From contig DYIT01000014.1 in assembly GCA_020723505.1 (NCBI GenBank), positions 1 to 58,039 on the forward strand: a DNA stretch of 58,039 nt, in the 5' to 3' direction. Position 1 is the first letter of the stretch. Each line of letters begins with the position of its first letter. The position numbers and the translations under genes were made by a program. This DNA comes from Candidatus Kuenenia stuttgartensis. GTDB taxonomy: Bacteria; Planctomycetota; JAKEIC01; DYIT01. Under the pieces are notes generated by a model. It worked only from the letters and a program-made list of their open reading frames with translations. It was not told the origin of the DNA and did not search any database. This document shows positions 42,039 through 50,507 of this stretch, in pieces.

Positions 42039-43072
42039 CGGCCATGGACGCAAACGGCATGGAAGGAAAGAGGATGCTGATTCAGGTCGCGGACCTCGTG
42101 AAGCACTTCCCCATCAGGAAAGGGGTCTTCTCGAAGGTAACCGGCCAAGTCAGGGCAGTTGACGGCGTCTCCTTCCATCTCTTCGAGGGCGAGACGCTCG
42201 GGCTCGTGGGCGAGTCGGGATGCGGGAAGACCACCGTGGGAAGGGCCATTCTCCGCCTCATCGAACCCACCTCCGGGAGCGTGAAGTTCAGAGGCCAGGA
42301 CCTTCTCGCCATGGGCAGGCGCATGATGAAGAGGATGCGCAAGGAGATGCAGATTATATTCCAGGACCCCTTCTCCTCGCTCAATCCCAGGATGACGGTC
42401 GAGGGAATCGTCGGCGAAGGCCTCGCCGTGCACGGCATGGCCCGCGGGGAGGAGCGCCGCAGGATGGTGCGCGACATACTCGAGAAAGTCGGCCTGTCGA
42501 AGAACCACATAACCCGCTATCCCCACGAGTTCTCGGGAGGCCAGCGGCAGAGAATCGGCATCGCAAGGGCCGTGGTGCTGAATCCGGGCTTCATTGTGTG
42601 CGACGAGGCCGTGTCGGCGCTCGACGTCTCCATCCAGGCGCAGATAATCAACCTGCTTCAGCAGCTCAAGAGCGAATTCCGGCTCTCGTACCTGTTCATA
42701 GCGCATGACCTGTCCGTTGTGGTCCACATCTCCGACAGGATCGCGGTCATGTACCTCGGGGAAATCGTCGAGACCGCCCCTTCAATGGAGATTTGGCAGA
42801 AACCGCTGCATCCATACACGCAGGCGCTCATATCGGCGGTGCCCGTGCCGGATCCGACCCGAAGGAAGGACAGGATTCTGCTCAAGGGCGACGTCCCCAC
42901 GCCGATAAATCCGCCTTCTGGCTGCAGGTTCCATACGCGGTGCAGCCACGCCATGCCGATATGCTCGAGGGAGAAGCCGCCGACCGTCTCGGCCGGAGAG
43001 GGACACACGGTCGCCTGCTTCCTGGTCAGCGGCGCCGGCGGGACCCAGTCGGCCCCTCCCCCCGCGATTTAG
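42035..43072 (+). CDS. dppF: Peptide ABC transporter ATPase (DppF/OppF type)
   Basis: A 345-residue partner ATPase. Walker [14 protein letters not shown]-loop [16 protein letters not shown], signature [14 protein letters not shown], Walker [19 protein letters not shown] and [10 protein letters not shown] are intact; the C-terminal cysteine motif is [14 protein letters not shown]...VACF. The ATG at 42035 overlaps the preceding stop as ATGA; an internal ATG at 42074 with AAGGAAAGAGG before it is an alternative and would give the more usual N-terminus. It is the last gene of the importer operon. Confidence 0.93.
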   Translation: MTAMDANGMEGKRMLIQVADLVKHFPIRKGVFSKVTGQVRAVDGVSFHLFEGETLGLVGESGCGKTTVGRAILRLIEPTSGSVKFRGQDLLAMGRRMMKRMRKEMQIIFQDPFSSLNPRMTVEGIVGEGLAVHGMARGEERRRMVRDILEKVGLSKNHITRYPHEFSGGQRQRIGIARAVVLNPGFIVCDEAVSALDVSIQAQIINLLQQLKSEFRLSYLFIAHDLSVVVHISDRIAVMYLGEIVETAPSMEIWQKPLHPYTQALISAVPVPDPTRRKDRILLKGDVPTPINPPSGCRFHTRCSHAMPICSREKPPTVSAGEGHTVACFLVSGAGGTQSAPPPAI

Positions 43073-43149
43073 AATCCGCATGCGGCGCCGGCCGCCTGAC
43101 GCGTCTGATTTGCCTCTGATACGGTCTTTATTACAGGAGCGTTGCGGTC

Positions 43150-44409
43150 TTGGAGGAGACGGCAGCCTACATCGCCGGCGGGATTTCGCTGTGCCTCGTC
43201 GTCCTGTTCTCGCTAGCCGACGCGGCGCTCTCAGAATTCTCGTGGCAGCGGCTCGAGCAGAAGCTCAAGGACGATTCCAAACTGAGGGAATTCTCCAAGC
43301 TCAAGCTCCGCATGGGCATCTCCGTCAAGATTATGATTGCCGTCTTCAACGCCCTGTTCGCGGTCTCGGGGTTCTTCGCCATCAGATGCCGCGCGTTCGC
43401 CGACCCCGCGGACTTCCTCGTCGGAGCCGGCATCATCGTGGCATCACTCCTCCTGTGCGACATGGTCCCGGACCTTCTGGGGCGCCGGAATCCGGACTCG
43501 GTCATCGCCGCCCTCCTTCCCGTGCTCGGGGCTGCCGAAAAGGCGCTGAGACCCCTCAACGCCGCATTCGCCGCCGCGGCCGAGGTCCTGGGCCGCATCA
43601 TAGGATTCCCCGCGGCGGAAACCGACGAATCCGAGCTCGTCCACGAGGAGCTCATGTCCGCCATAAGCGGCGCCAAGCACGGCGGCGCCTTCGCCGACGG
43701 CGAAGACCGGATGCTGAAAAGCATACTCGAGTTCCGGGGCCTCCAGATTAGCGAAATCATGACCCCTCGAATCGAGATTTTCGCAATCCAGGCTGATACC
43801 GCCATCAACGACGCCGCCAAGCAGTGCTTCGAACAGGGGCACTCGAGGATTCCCATCTACCGCGAAAACCTCGACGACATAACCGGCGTGCTCTACGTGA
43901 AGGACCTCCTTCTCCACTGGGGCGACCCGGCCGGCGCGTCGAGGAAAATCTCTGAAATCGCGCGGGAACCGAACTTCGTCCCCGAAACGAAGATCGTCGG
44001 CGACCTGCTCGTGGAGTTCAAGAAGGACAAGGTCCATATCGCGGTCGTCATGGACGAATACGGCGGCACCGCAGGCATCATCACCATCGAGGACATAATC
44101 GAGGAGATAATCGGCGAAATCGAGGACGAATTCGACGAGAAGGGATCCGACCCCGTCGAAATCGCCGCCGACGGGTCCGCGATCGTGGACGCAAGAATCA
44201 ACGTCTACGAGATTAACGAGGCCCTCGGCATCTCCATCCCGGAAAGCGGGTCCTACGACACATTGAGCGGGTTCATCTTCTCGAAGACCGGCAGGATTCC
44301 CGAGGTCGGCGAAAGCATATCCCATGGCGGGGTGGCCTTCACCATTCTGGACGCGGACCACCGCAGAATCAGCCGGGTAAAGGTGGTCAAGGCCGGGGGC
44401 GAGGAATGA
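43150..44409 (+). CDS. CNNM/CorC-family membrane protein with CBS pair
   Basis: A 419-residue protein with an N-terminal DUF21-like membrane region (about 5-150, roughly four helices), a CBS-domain pair (about 200-320; IMTPRIEIFAIQADTAINDA and GVLYVKDLLLH, then VVMDEYGGTAGIITIEDIIE) and a C-terminal CorC_HlyC domain (about 335-415; ARINVYEINEALGI, DTLSGFIFSKTGRIPEVGE). Relatives are involved in Mg2+/Co2+ efflux or tolerance. The TTG at 43150 is preceded by AGGAG at a 10-base distance. It is coupled by ATGA to recO. Confidence 0.9.
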   Translation: MEETAAYIAGGISLCLVVLFSLADAALSEFSWQRLEQKLKDDSKLREFSKLKLRMGISVKIMIAVFNALFAVSGFFAIRCRAFADPADFLVGAGIIVASLLLCDMVPDLLGRRNPDSVIAALLPVLGAAEKALRPLNAAFAAAAEVLGRIIGFPAAETDESELVHEELMSAISGAKHGGAFADGEDRMLKSILEFRGLQISEIMTPRIEIFAIQADTAINDAAKQCFEQGHSRIPIYRENLDDITGVLYVKDLLLHWGDPAGASRKISEIAREPNFVPETKIVGDLLVEFKKDKVHIAVVMDEYGGTAGIITIEDIIEEIIGEIEDEFDEKGSDPVEIAADGSAIVDARINVYEINEALGISIPESGSYDTLSGFIFSKTGRIPEVGESISHGGVAFTILDADHRRISRVKVVKAGGEE

Positions 44410-45179
44410 CCGAAACCGTTAGAGCCCTCGTTCTCAGGGCGTTCGATTTCAGCGAGACCAGCCTGGTGGTGACCCTCTACTCGGATCGCCTCGGGCTGCT
44501 GCGCGCAATCGCGAAGGGCGCCAGGCGCCCCGGCAGCATGCTGCACGGCGGGCTGGGGCGCTTCTCGCTCTCCAGCGTGACCTTGTATCCCAGGAAGACC
44601 GGGCTGCACGTCCTGTCCGAAGCGGACCTGGAGGACGGCTTCCCCGGCCTCGGCGACAGCCTGCCCGCCTATTTCGGAGCCCATTACGCGGCCGAAATAC
44701 TCCTCGGGATGACCGCCGAGGGCGATCCGTCCGCGGGGATTTTCGACGCCGCGCTCTCGGCGTTCAAGGCGCTCTCCCGGGGCCTGGACCGCGACCTCGC
44801 CCTCTTCCGCTTCGAGGCGGGCATGCTCTTCCACACCGGACACCTGCCACTGACCGGTGAGTGCGTCGAATGCGGGAGAGCGCTCGACAGGAAGGCCGAG
44901 GTGGCTTTCTCGGCCTGGTCGGGCGGCGCCTTCTGCCCGGCATGCGACAAGCCCTCCCCGGAGAAACGCGTCCGGGCAAAGACGGGTACGCTCGCCCTGC
45001 TCGGAAAATTCGCCGGTGCCGGAGACATGGACGTAAGCCGCGTGCGCATCCCGGCCGTGACGAGGGCCGAAATGCGCGCCGTGCTGTCCGCATGCTTCCG
45101 CAGCCTCATGGAAAGGGACCTGAGGACGGCGCGGTTCCTGCATTTTTCCGCGCCTTCTCCGCGGAAAAATGATTCTTGA
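44406..45179 (+). CDS. recO: DNA repair protein RecO
   Basis: A 257-residue recombination mediator that loads RecA with RecR in the RecFOR pathway. The N-terminal OB fold is evident (VRALVLRAFDFSETSLVVTL, LGLLRAIAKGARRPGS), followed by a helical body with the zinc-finger cysteines CVECG (about 156) and CPAC (about 179). Length matches the family. The ATG overlaps the CorC-type stop as ATGA. An inverted repeat forms its last 30 bases. Confidence 0.93.
   Translation: MTETVRALVLRAFDFSETSLVVTLYSDRLGLLRAIAKGARRPGSMLHGGLGRFSLSSVTLYPRKTGLHVLSEADLEDGFPGLGDSLPAYFGAHYAAEILLGMTAEGDPSAGIFDAALSAFKALSRGLDRDLALFRFEAGMLFHTGHLPLTGECVECGRALDRKAEVAFSAWSGGAFCPACDKPSPEKRVRAKTGTLALLGKFAGAGDMDVSRVRIPAVTRAEMRAVLSACFRSLMERDLRTARFLHFSAPSPRKNDS
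45142..45170. repeat. Inverted repeat at the 3' end of recO
   Basis: Perfect 11-bp arms ATTTTTCCGCG (45142-45152) and CGCGGAAAAAT (45160-45170) enclose a 7-base loop inside recO codons. The T tract is on the 5' side and the A tract on the 3' side, the reverse of an intrinsic terminator, so its role is unclear; it lies between convergent transcripts. Confidence 0.6.
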
Positions 45180-45230
45180 GACCGGACTCCAGACTCCGCA
45201 CTCCGGGCTCTCAAAGCGCCCGCCGCTGCC

Positions 45231-47273
45231 TTATCTGGAAAGCCCGAGCTTTTCCGCGAACTCCCTCACCGTTTTCGCGAACTTCCGCCCCTGCGCCGCG
45301 GAGAGCCAGGCGGTCGCAAGCCTGCCCGTATCGACGCCTTTCTTCTCGAGCTTCCGCGAAAGCTTTTCCATGCGCTTCCTGCAGTCCGCGTTTCCGGCGA
45401 TGTAATGGCAGGTGGGGAACTCGCAGCCCATCACCAGGACGCCCGCCGCCCCCATATCGAGAGCCTTCATGACGTGGTCCTCGTCCACCCTGGCCGAACA
45501 CATCACCCTGATGATGCGCACGTTAGGCGGGTATTCGAGCCTGCCCACGCCTGCTATGTCGACCGCACCCATGGCGCACCAGTGGCAGCAGAATGCCACT
45601 ATCTTTGCGGCAGGATCCTCGAGGAGCGCGGCCTCCACCTGCGCCATAATCTGCGCGTCCGTGTAGTGGATAATCTGGACCGCGTCCTTCGGGCATCCGG
45701 CTGCGCATGTGCCGCAGCCCTTGCAAAGGGCCGAGATGACGGACGGCTTCTCGTCCTTCATCTCGATTGCGCCGTACGGGCAACCCTTCGCGCAGAGCAT
45801 GCATCCGCTGCAGGATTCGAGGTCGATGACCGCTACCGTGCCCTCGGCCTCGACGTAGCCGCGCCTCATCGGTATCGACGCCCGCATCGCCGCGCCGGCG
45901 CCGTCCTCGATTGATTCCCTTATCCCCCGCGGGGACCTCGCGCACCCCGCGAGGTATACCCCGTCGGCGGGGAAATCCAGCGGCCTGAGCTTTATGTGCG
46001 CCTCCTTGAAGAAGCCCTCGGAATCCGCGGAAACCTTGAGCAAACCCTTAAGCCGCTCCACGGACCGGTCGCCGGTGAAGCCGACGGTCAGCACCACGAG
46101 GTCCGCGTCGAGCACGACTTCCTCGCCGAGCTGAAGGTCCCGGACCGACACTTCCAGCAATTCGCCCCTCTCCCGGACCGCCGGGGGCGCATCGGAGGAG
46201 TAGCGCACGAACCGGACCCCCTTCCCGGCCGCGGCGCCACGGAGCATGGACTCGTTCCCCACGACGGTGAGATCCCTGTACAGCACGGTAACCTTCGCGG
46301 AAGGATTCGCCGCAAGCACGGCCTCGGCGTTCCTGAGCGAAGCCGCGCAGCCCACGTGGCAGCATCCGCGCTCGGCGTTGCGCGACCCGGCGCAGTTCAA
46401 AATCACCACCGACCGGATTCCCGCGGGGAAACCATCCTTCAGCATCCCCTCGAGCCCGAGCTGGGTAACGACCCGGGGCCCGGGCTTTGCTCCGAACAGG
46501 CCGCCCGCGTCAATCTCGGCCATTCCGGTGGCTACGATGATTGTGGATACCCCAATCTTCCTGCCGTTCGAGAGCTCCGCTTCATAGTTGCCCACGTACC
46601 CCTTCAGCCCGGTCACCTCGGCCGGGGCAATCACCTCTATTCCCCGCGCGCTCATGACCTTCGCGGCCATTTCACGCGCGATGACGGCGGGTTCCTTCTC
46701 CCCGTGCCCGGCGCCGTGCAGCCTGTTCAGGAGCCCTCCGAGCTCCGCCGACCTCTCCACCAGGAAGACCTCGAATCCCTGCAAGGCCAGGGCGAGGGCC
46801 GCGCTCATGCCCGCGGGGCCGCCGCCGATTACGAGGCTGCTCCTTCCCACGGGAATGCGAACCTCTTCGGCCGGTTCGAGCAGCATTGCCTTTGCGACGC
46901 CCATCCGCACCAGGTCTTTCGCCTTGGCCAGTGCCGCTGCCCGGTCGCTCCTGTGCACCCAGGACACCTGCTCGCGTATGGAGACGAACTCGAGGAGGTA
47001 CGGGTTGAGGCCGGCCTCCCTGACGGTGGACCTGAACGTGGGCTCGTGGGTCCTCGGCGTGCAGCAGGCCACGACCACCCGGTCGAGCTTCTCGGCTCCG
47101 ACCGCCTGCGAGAGCTTCGCGAGGTAATCGACGGAACAAATCCACTTGCCGACGTCGACGTACCCGACGCCGGGAAGCGTCTTGGCGAACGCTGCGAGCG
47201 CCTCCACGTCCACGGTCGCGGCTATGTTGGTGCCGCACCTGCAGATGAACACCCCGATTTTCGGATCACCCAC
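45231..47273 (-). CDS. hdrA: HdrA-like flavoprotein fused to an MvhD-type domain
   Basis: A 680-residue electron-transfer flavoprotein. In order: the N-terminal HdrA region with FICRCGTNIAATVDVEAL (about 9-26) and VACCTPRTHEPTF; FAD-binding VIGGGPAGMSAAL (about 148-160); CCHVGCAASLRNAE; two ferredoxin clusters CSGCMLCAKGC and CKGCGTCAAGC (about 495-545); and a C-terminal MvhD-like [2Fe-2S] domain (CCHWCAMGAVDIAG, VMCSARVDEDHVMKA, VMGCEFPTCHY). HdrA-MvhD fusions occur in QmoB and in flavin-bifurcating Hdr complexes. The GTG at 47273 has GAGGTGA five bases upstream. HdrB, HdrC, QmoC, hydrogenase and formate dehydrogenase genes are absent from the window, so the partner is unknown. Confidence 0.92.
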   Translation of the reverse strand: MGDPKIGVFICRCGTNIAATVDVEALAAFAKTLPGVGYVDVGKWICSVDYLAKLSQAVGAEKLDRVVVACCTPRTHEPTFRSTVREAGLNPYLLEFVSIREQVSWVHRSDRAAALAKAKDLVRMGVAKAMLLEPAEEVRIPVGRSSLVIGGGPAGMSAALALALQGFEVFLVERSAELGGLLNRLHGAGHGEKEPAVIAREMAAKVMSARGIEVIAPAEVTGLKGYVGNYEAELSNGRKIGVSTIIVATGMAEIDAGGLFGAKPGPRVVTQLGLEGMLKDGFPAGIRSVVILNCAGSRNAERGCCHVGCAASLRNAEAVLAANPSAKVTVLYRDLTVVGNESMLRGAAAGKGVRFVRYSSDAPPAVRERGELLEVSVRDLQLGEEVVLDADLVVLTVGFTGDRSVERLKGLLKVSADSEGFFKEAHIKLRPLDFPADGVYLAGCARSPRGIRESIEDGAGAAMRASIPMRRGYVEAEGTVAVIDLESCSGCMLCAKGCPYGAIEMKDEKPSVISALCKGCGTCAAGCPKDAVQIIHYTDAQIMAQVEAALLEDPAAKIVAFCCHWCAMGAVDIAGVGRLEYPPNVRIIRVMCSARVDEDHVMKALDMGAAGVLVMGCEFPTCHYIAGNADCRKRMEKLSRKLEKKGVDTGRLATAWLSAAQGRKFAKTVREFAEKLGLSR

Positions 47274-47277
47274 AGAA

Positions 47278-48624
47278 TCACCTCGGCAATACCGCCCTCA
47301 TCCCGGCCGCGAGCGCCTGCGCGACCGATTCGCTGATGTCAATCGGCCCCGTCGCTCCGCCGCAGACGTATATCCCGGGCACGGTGGCGGCGAGCGGATC
47401 ACCCGTCGGATCCGGCTGCCTGAAGAAGCCCGACTCGTCCAGTTCAATCCTCAGCGCCTTCGCGAGCCTCTTGTTCCCCGGGGAAGGGAGCAGGGCGGTC
47501 GAGAGCACGAGCAGCCCGGCGCGGGCTTCGACAACCCTGCCTGCGTCCACGTCCTCGTAGCGGAGGACGAGGTCTCCCGACGCCGCGTCCGCCGATACGT
47601 CCGAAGGCCGGCCGTGGACGAACCTGACGCCATGGCCTGCGGCCCTTTGCGCGAAGTCGTGGAACCCCTTGCCGTAGCACTTGAGGTCGTTGTGCAGGAC
47701 CACGGCGTCCATGCCGGGATCATGCTCCTTGGCGATGATTGTCTGCTTGGCCGCCACCATGCAGCAGACCTTGGAACAATAGGGAACGCCGATGCCCTTC
47801 TCCCTCCCCACGCACTGGACCCAGTACGCGCTCCGCGGATGGGTCCGGTCCGACGGACGCAGTATCTCCCCGCCCGTGGGCCCGCCCGCGTTCATGAGCC
47901 TCTCGAACTCGAGGTGGGTGATTACGTCCGGGTACGCCCCGTATCCGAGGTGCCCGGCGGGAGGGACGAGCACGTCCACGCCCGTGGCCACGATTATGCT
48001 CCTCACCTTGAGGTCAATCTGCTCGTCCCTTGCCCAGAGCTCGATCGCGTTCTTGCCCTCCTCTTTGCACGCCTTCACGCACAGCGCGATGGGGCACTCC
48101 CTGCACTGGAGGCAGTCGATGACGCATCCGCCTATGCACGCCCCGTCCCCCCTCTTCTTCCCGAACCGGCATTCGGGGTCCACGGTCATGGCGTTGGGTA
48201 CGGCCTGGGGGAAGGGAACGTAGATCAGCTTGCGCTTGCCGGAAATCCTGCCGTCGAGCCTGTCGGGGACCGATACGGGACAGGCTTCCACGCACTTCCC
48301 GCAGGCCGTGCACTTCTCTCGGATTACGAAGCGGGCCTTCTTGAGCACTCTGACCGCGAATCCCCCCTCCTCGGCCGACGCCCGCCTGACCTCGGCATTG
48401 GAAAGGATTTCGATGTTCGGGTGCTTCTGCACCTCGTACATCTTGGGCGCTTCTATGCAGATGGAGCAGTCGTTCGTCGGGAAGGTCTTGTCGAGCCTCG
48501 CCATGACCCCGCCGATGCTGGGCGTGTCGTCGGCGAGATAGACCTTGCACCCGTAGTCGGCGAGGTTGAGCGCGGCCTCGATGCCCGCAATTCCCGCCCC
48601 GATGATGAGAACAGAATCCTGCAT
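47278..48624 (-). CDS. hdrA: HdrA/QmoA-like flavoprotein with ferredoxin clusters
   Basis: A 448-residue second HdrA-like subunit. FAD-binding VLIIGAGIAGIEAAL begins at residue 5; SIGGVMARLDKTFPTNDCSICIEAPKM follows the QmoA/HdrA layout; ferredoxin clusters CTACGKCVEACP and CLQCRECP...CVKAC; the HdrA signature GVPYCSKVCCMVAAKQ near residue 285; C-terminal FAD motif GIYVCGGATGPIDISESV. It lacks the HdrA N-terminal extension and MvhD tail that its neighbour has, so the pair resembles QmoA plus QmoB or a split HdrA. The ATG at 48624 is preferred over a TTG two codons earlier. Four bases separate its stop from the next start. Confidence 0.9.
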   Translation of the reverse strand: MQDSVLIIGAGIAGIEAALNLADYGCKVYLADDTPSIGGVMARLDKTFPTNDCSICIEAPKMYEVQKHPNIEILSNAEVRRASAEEGGFAVRVLKKARFVIREKCTACGKCVEACPVSVPDRLDGRISGKRKLIYVPFPQAVPNAMTVDPECRFGKKRGDGACIGGCVIDCLQCRECPIALCVKACKEEGKNAIELWARDEQIDLKVRSIIVATGVDVLVPPAGHLGYGAYPDVITHLEFERLMNAGGPTGGEILRPSDRTHPRSAYWVQCVGREKGIGVPYCSKVCCMVAAKQTIIAKEHDPGMDAVVLHNDLKCYGKGFHDFAQRAAGHGVRFVHGRPSDVSADAASGDLVLRYEDVDAGRVVEARAGLLVLSTALLPSPGNKRLAKALRIELDESGFFRQPDPTGDPLAATVPGIYVCGGATGPIDISESVAQALAAGMRAVLPR

Positions 48625-48724
48625 GGGCAATCCCGCAATCAGCCCGGAACCCGCACAGTAAAAGGACGCCGGCCCGGAATCGGGACAATATTAATGCCTG
48701 CGCGCCGCGTGAAAAAGGCAAATC

Positions 48725-48752
48725 TTGATTCGCCCGCGGCCTGTGCTATAAA
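48725..48752 (+). promoter_or_regulatory. Promoter of the GNAT-cupin gene
   Basis: TTGATT (48725-48730), a 16-base spacer ending TGC and TATAAA (48747-48752). Transcription would start about 80 bases before the CTG at 48839. Confidence 0.65.
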
Positions 48753-48838
48753 AGCACGACCGAATCCGGGAGTTCCGTACAACCGCGGATTGCCGCTGCC
48801 ATCCGTACGGTATTCCCGGGGATTGAGGAGAGCCTGGC

Positions 48839-49693
48839 CTGGAATTCATCATCCGCCACTACCGCGAAGAGGACGCCGAGGCGCTCGCCCGCATCTACCG
48901 GAAGGCTGCCCTCGAGACCGGGGCGGGCGCGTATGCGCCGGAGCAGCTGAAGGTCTGGGCTTCCTGGCCGGACGACTTCGAGGGCTTCAAGTCTCATCTG
49001 GCCCTGGGCCTGACCCTGGTCGCCGCGGACGGGGAAGTCCCTGTCTCGTTCGGCCAGCTCTTCCCCGATGGCCATGTATCCCTGCTCTATACCGACCCGG
49101 CGTATTCCCGGATGGGGGCCGCCTCGCTGATTTACGCACAGCTCGAAACCCGTGCCAGGAACGCACTGTGCGCCGCCGTCAGGACCGAAGCGAGCAGGAT
49201 ATCCAGGAGCTTCTTCGCCAAACACGGATTTGCCGTGGAAGCCGCGGAAACGGCGATAAGGGGAAACGTGGAGTTCGAGCGGTTCAGGATGGTCAAGACG
49301 CTGGAGCAAGGAGCATGTCAGGCGAAGAAGAAACAACCTTATTCGATTAACCTCGATGTGCGGTTCGCGCCCCTCGAGCTCATCGACGTCGAGGCGCTTG
49401 CCGGCGCCTGCAAAATTCCCTGGTTCAATCAGACTCTCTGCAAGGTGAACGACTGCGTGGTGAGGATGGGGGTCATGAAGGGGGAATTCCACTGGCACAA
49501 GCACGACAAGGAGGACGAGTTCTTCTTCGTCATCGATGGCAGGTTCATCATCGAGCTCGAGGGCAGGACCGTGGAGCTCGGGAAGAACCAGGGTTTCACG
49601 GTGCCGAGGGGCGTCATGCACAGGCCGAGATCCCCGGAGGGGAGCGTAATCCTCATGTTCGAGGGCAAGGGAGTGTCTCCCCAGGGGGACTGA
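48839..49693 (+). CDS. GNAT-cupin fusion, apparent CTG start
   Basis: A continuous frame of 284 residues. Residues 1-160 form a GNAT domain (FIIRHYREEDAEALARIYRK; VSLLYTDPAYSRMGAASLIY; ISRSFFAKHGFAVE), and 180-284 a cupin (EFHWHKHDKEDEFFFVIDGR, with metal-type His residues, then GRTVELGKNQGFTVPRGVMH). No ATG, GTG or TTG precedes the GNAT core; an in-frame TGA lies at 48824. A CTG at 48839 has GAGGAGAG six to seven bases upstream and is the best start. The first ATG (49112) would delete half the GNAT. A short frame starting ATGTCAGGCG at 49314 ends at TAA 49350, hinting that the cupin was once separate. Substrate unknown. Confidence 0.75.
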   Translation: MEFIIRHYREEDAEALARIYRKAALETGAGAYAPEQLKVWASWPDDFEGFKSHLALGLTLVAADGEVPVSFGQLFPDGHVSLLYTDPAYSRMGAASLIYAQLETRARNALCAAVRTEASRISRSFFAKHGFAVEAAETAIRGNVEFERFRMVKTLEQGACQAKKKQPYSINLDVRFAPLELIDVEALAGACKIPWFNQTLCKVNDCVVRMGVMKGEFHWHKHDKEDEFFFVIDGRFIIELEGRTVELGKNQGFTVPRGVMHRPRSPEGSVILMFEGKGVSPQGD

Positions 49694-50205
49694 GCGCATG
49701 GCGGCAGGGGCGAAGAGTCCGGAATCTTCGGTCGGCGGGTGCTCAAGTTTTCTCTATCCCACACGAAGCGGGAAGCAACGAGCTTCGTGTGGGATAATCG
49801 CCCCCTCACCCCTCCCTCTCCCCCGACCGCGGGGGAGAGGGTGCAACAGCGGAATATCATATTCATAAATGATCCCTCTCCCTTGGGGAGAGGGTAAGGG
49901 TGAGGGGTATTGCCCTTTTTTCGTTCCCGTTGACGTTCTCGTACCCGTACACGGATTCCAAGGGAAAGGGGGGATCTTCGTGCAGCTTGAAGGGAGAGGG
50001 GAAGAGAAAGGGCATGGGTAACCGAGAAAAGGGTGAGCGGTATTGCCCTTTTTTCGTTCCCGTTCTCGTACCCGTACACGAATTCCACACGAAGCGCGGC
50101 AGTTCCATCTCGCAAGTCCTTCCAAAACCCCACGACTCCCTTTACGGTTGCCGGCTCGACCGACCTCGCGCCCGACTCTTCAGCGCTGCCGGGAGGCGCG
50201 AACCC
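49694..50205. repeat. Repeat-filled intergenic region with composite palindrome, copy 5
   Basis: A 15-bp palindrome (TATCCCACACGAAGC, 49755-49769, with its complement at 49782-49796) is followed by ATCGCCCCC, a CCCTCTCCCCC/GGGGGAGAGGG hairpin (49814-49841) and a second one (49874-49894). A tract around TATTGCCCTTTTTTCGTTCC is duplicated (about 49908 and 50040). A half palindrome ATTCCACACGAAGCG occurs near 50081. No gene is supported here. Confidence 0.75.
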
Positions 50206-50234
50206 TTGACAAATGGTACGGAATAACGTACGAT
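50206..50234 (+). promoter_or_regulatory. Promoter and palindromic operator of the toxin-antitoxin pair
   Basis: TTGACA (50206-50211), a 17-base spacer and TACGAT (50229-50234). A near-perfect palindrome ATGGTACG-GAATAA-CGTACGAT (50213-50234) spans the spacer and -10, as expected for autoregulation by a Phd/YefM-type antitoxin. Confidence 0.8.
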
Positions 50235-50264
50235 TTGAACTAGGACCTTGAAGGAGACCAGTCG

Positions 50265-50507
50265 ATGCCGACGCTGAAGGCTAGCGAGGCCCGATCGAGG
50301 CTTTACCGGCTGATGGACGAAACCTCCGAATCGCATGAACCGATTCTCATCACCGGCAGGCGATCGAACGCTGTGCTGGTGTCAGAGGAGGACTGGAGGG
50401 CCATCCAGGAGACGATGTATCTGCTTTCGATTCCGGGCATGAGGGAGTCCATAAGAAGGGGAATGAAAACTCCGGTCGGGAAATGCTCGGAGGATCCGGG
50501 CTGGTGA
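50265..50507 (+). CDS. Phd/YefM-family antitoxin
   Basis: An 80-residue antitoxin. The N-terminal DNA-binding half shows LKASEARSRLYRLMDETSES and ITGRRSNAVLVSEEDWRAIQ, standard for the YefM fold. The C-terminal part (MYLLSIPGMRESIRRGM) would wrap the toxin; it matches the antitoxin motif in which LLS-PG-RESI precedes a disordered tail. The ATG has GGAG about nine bases upstream. Its TGA overlaps the toxin GTG (GTGA). It neutralises the toxin and represses the operon at the upstream palindrome (family knowledge). Confidence 0.92.
   Translation: MPTLKASEARSRLYRLMDETSESHEPILITGRRSNAVLVSEEDWRAIQETMYLLSIPGMRESIRRGMKTPVGKCSEDPGW

Noticed and set aside
45142-45170. Intrinsic terminator at the end of recO
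   Set aside because: The stem is perfect, but the T tract is on the 5' side and the A tract on the 3' side, so no U run follows the hairpin on either strand.
49863-50226. Open frames on both strands in the spacer before the antitoxin
   Set aside because: They follow duplicated repeat sequence, have no ribosome sites and show no domain.
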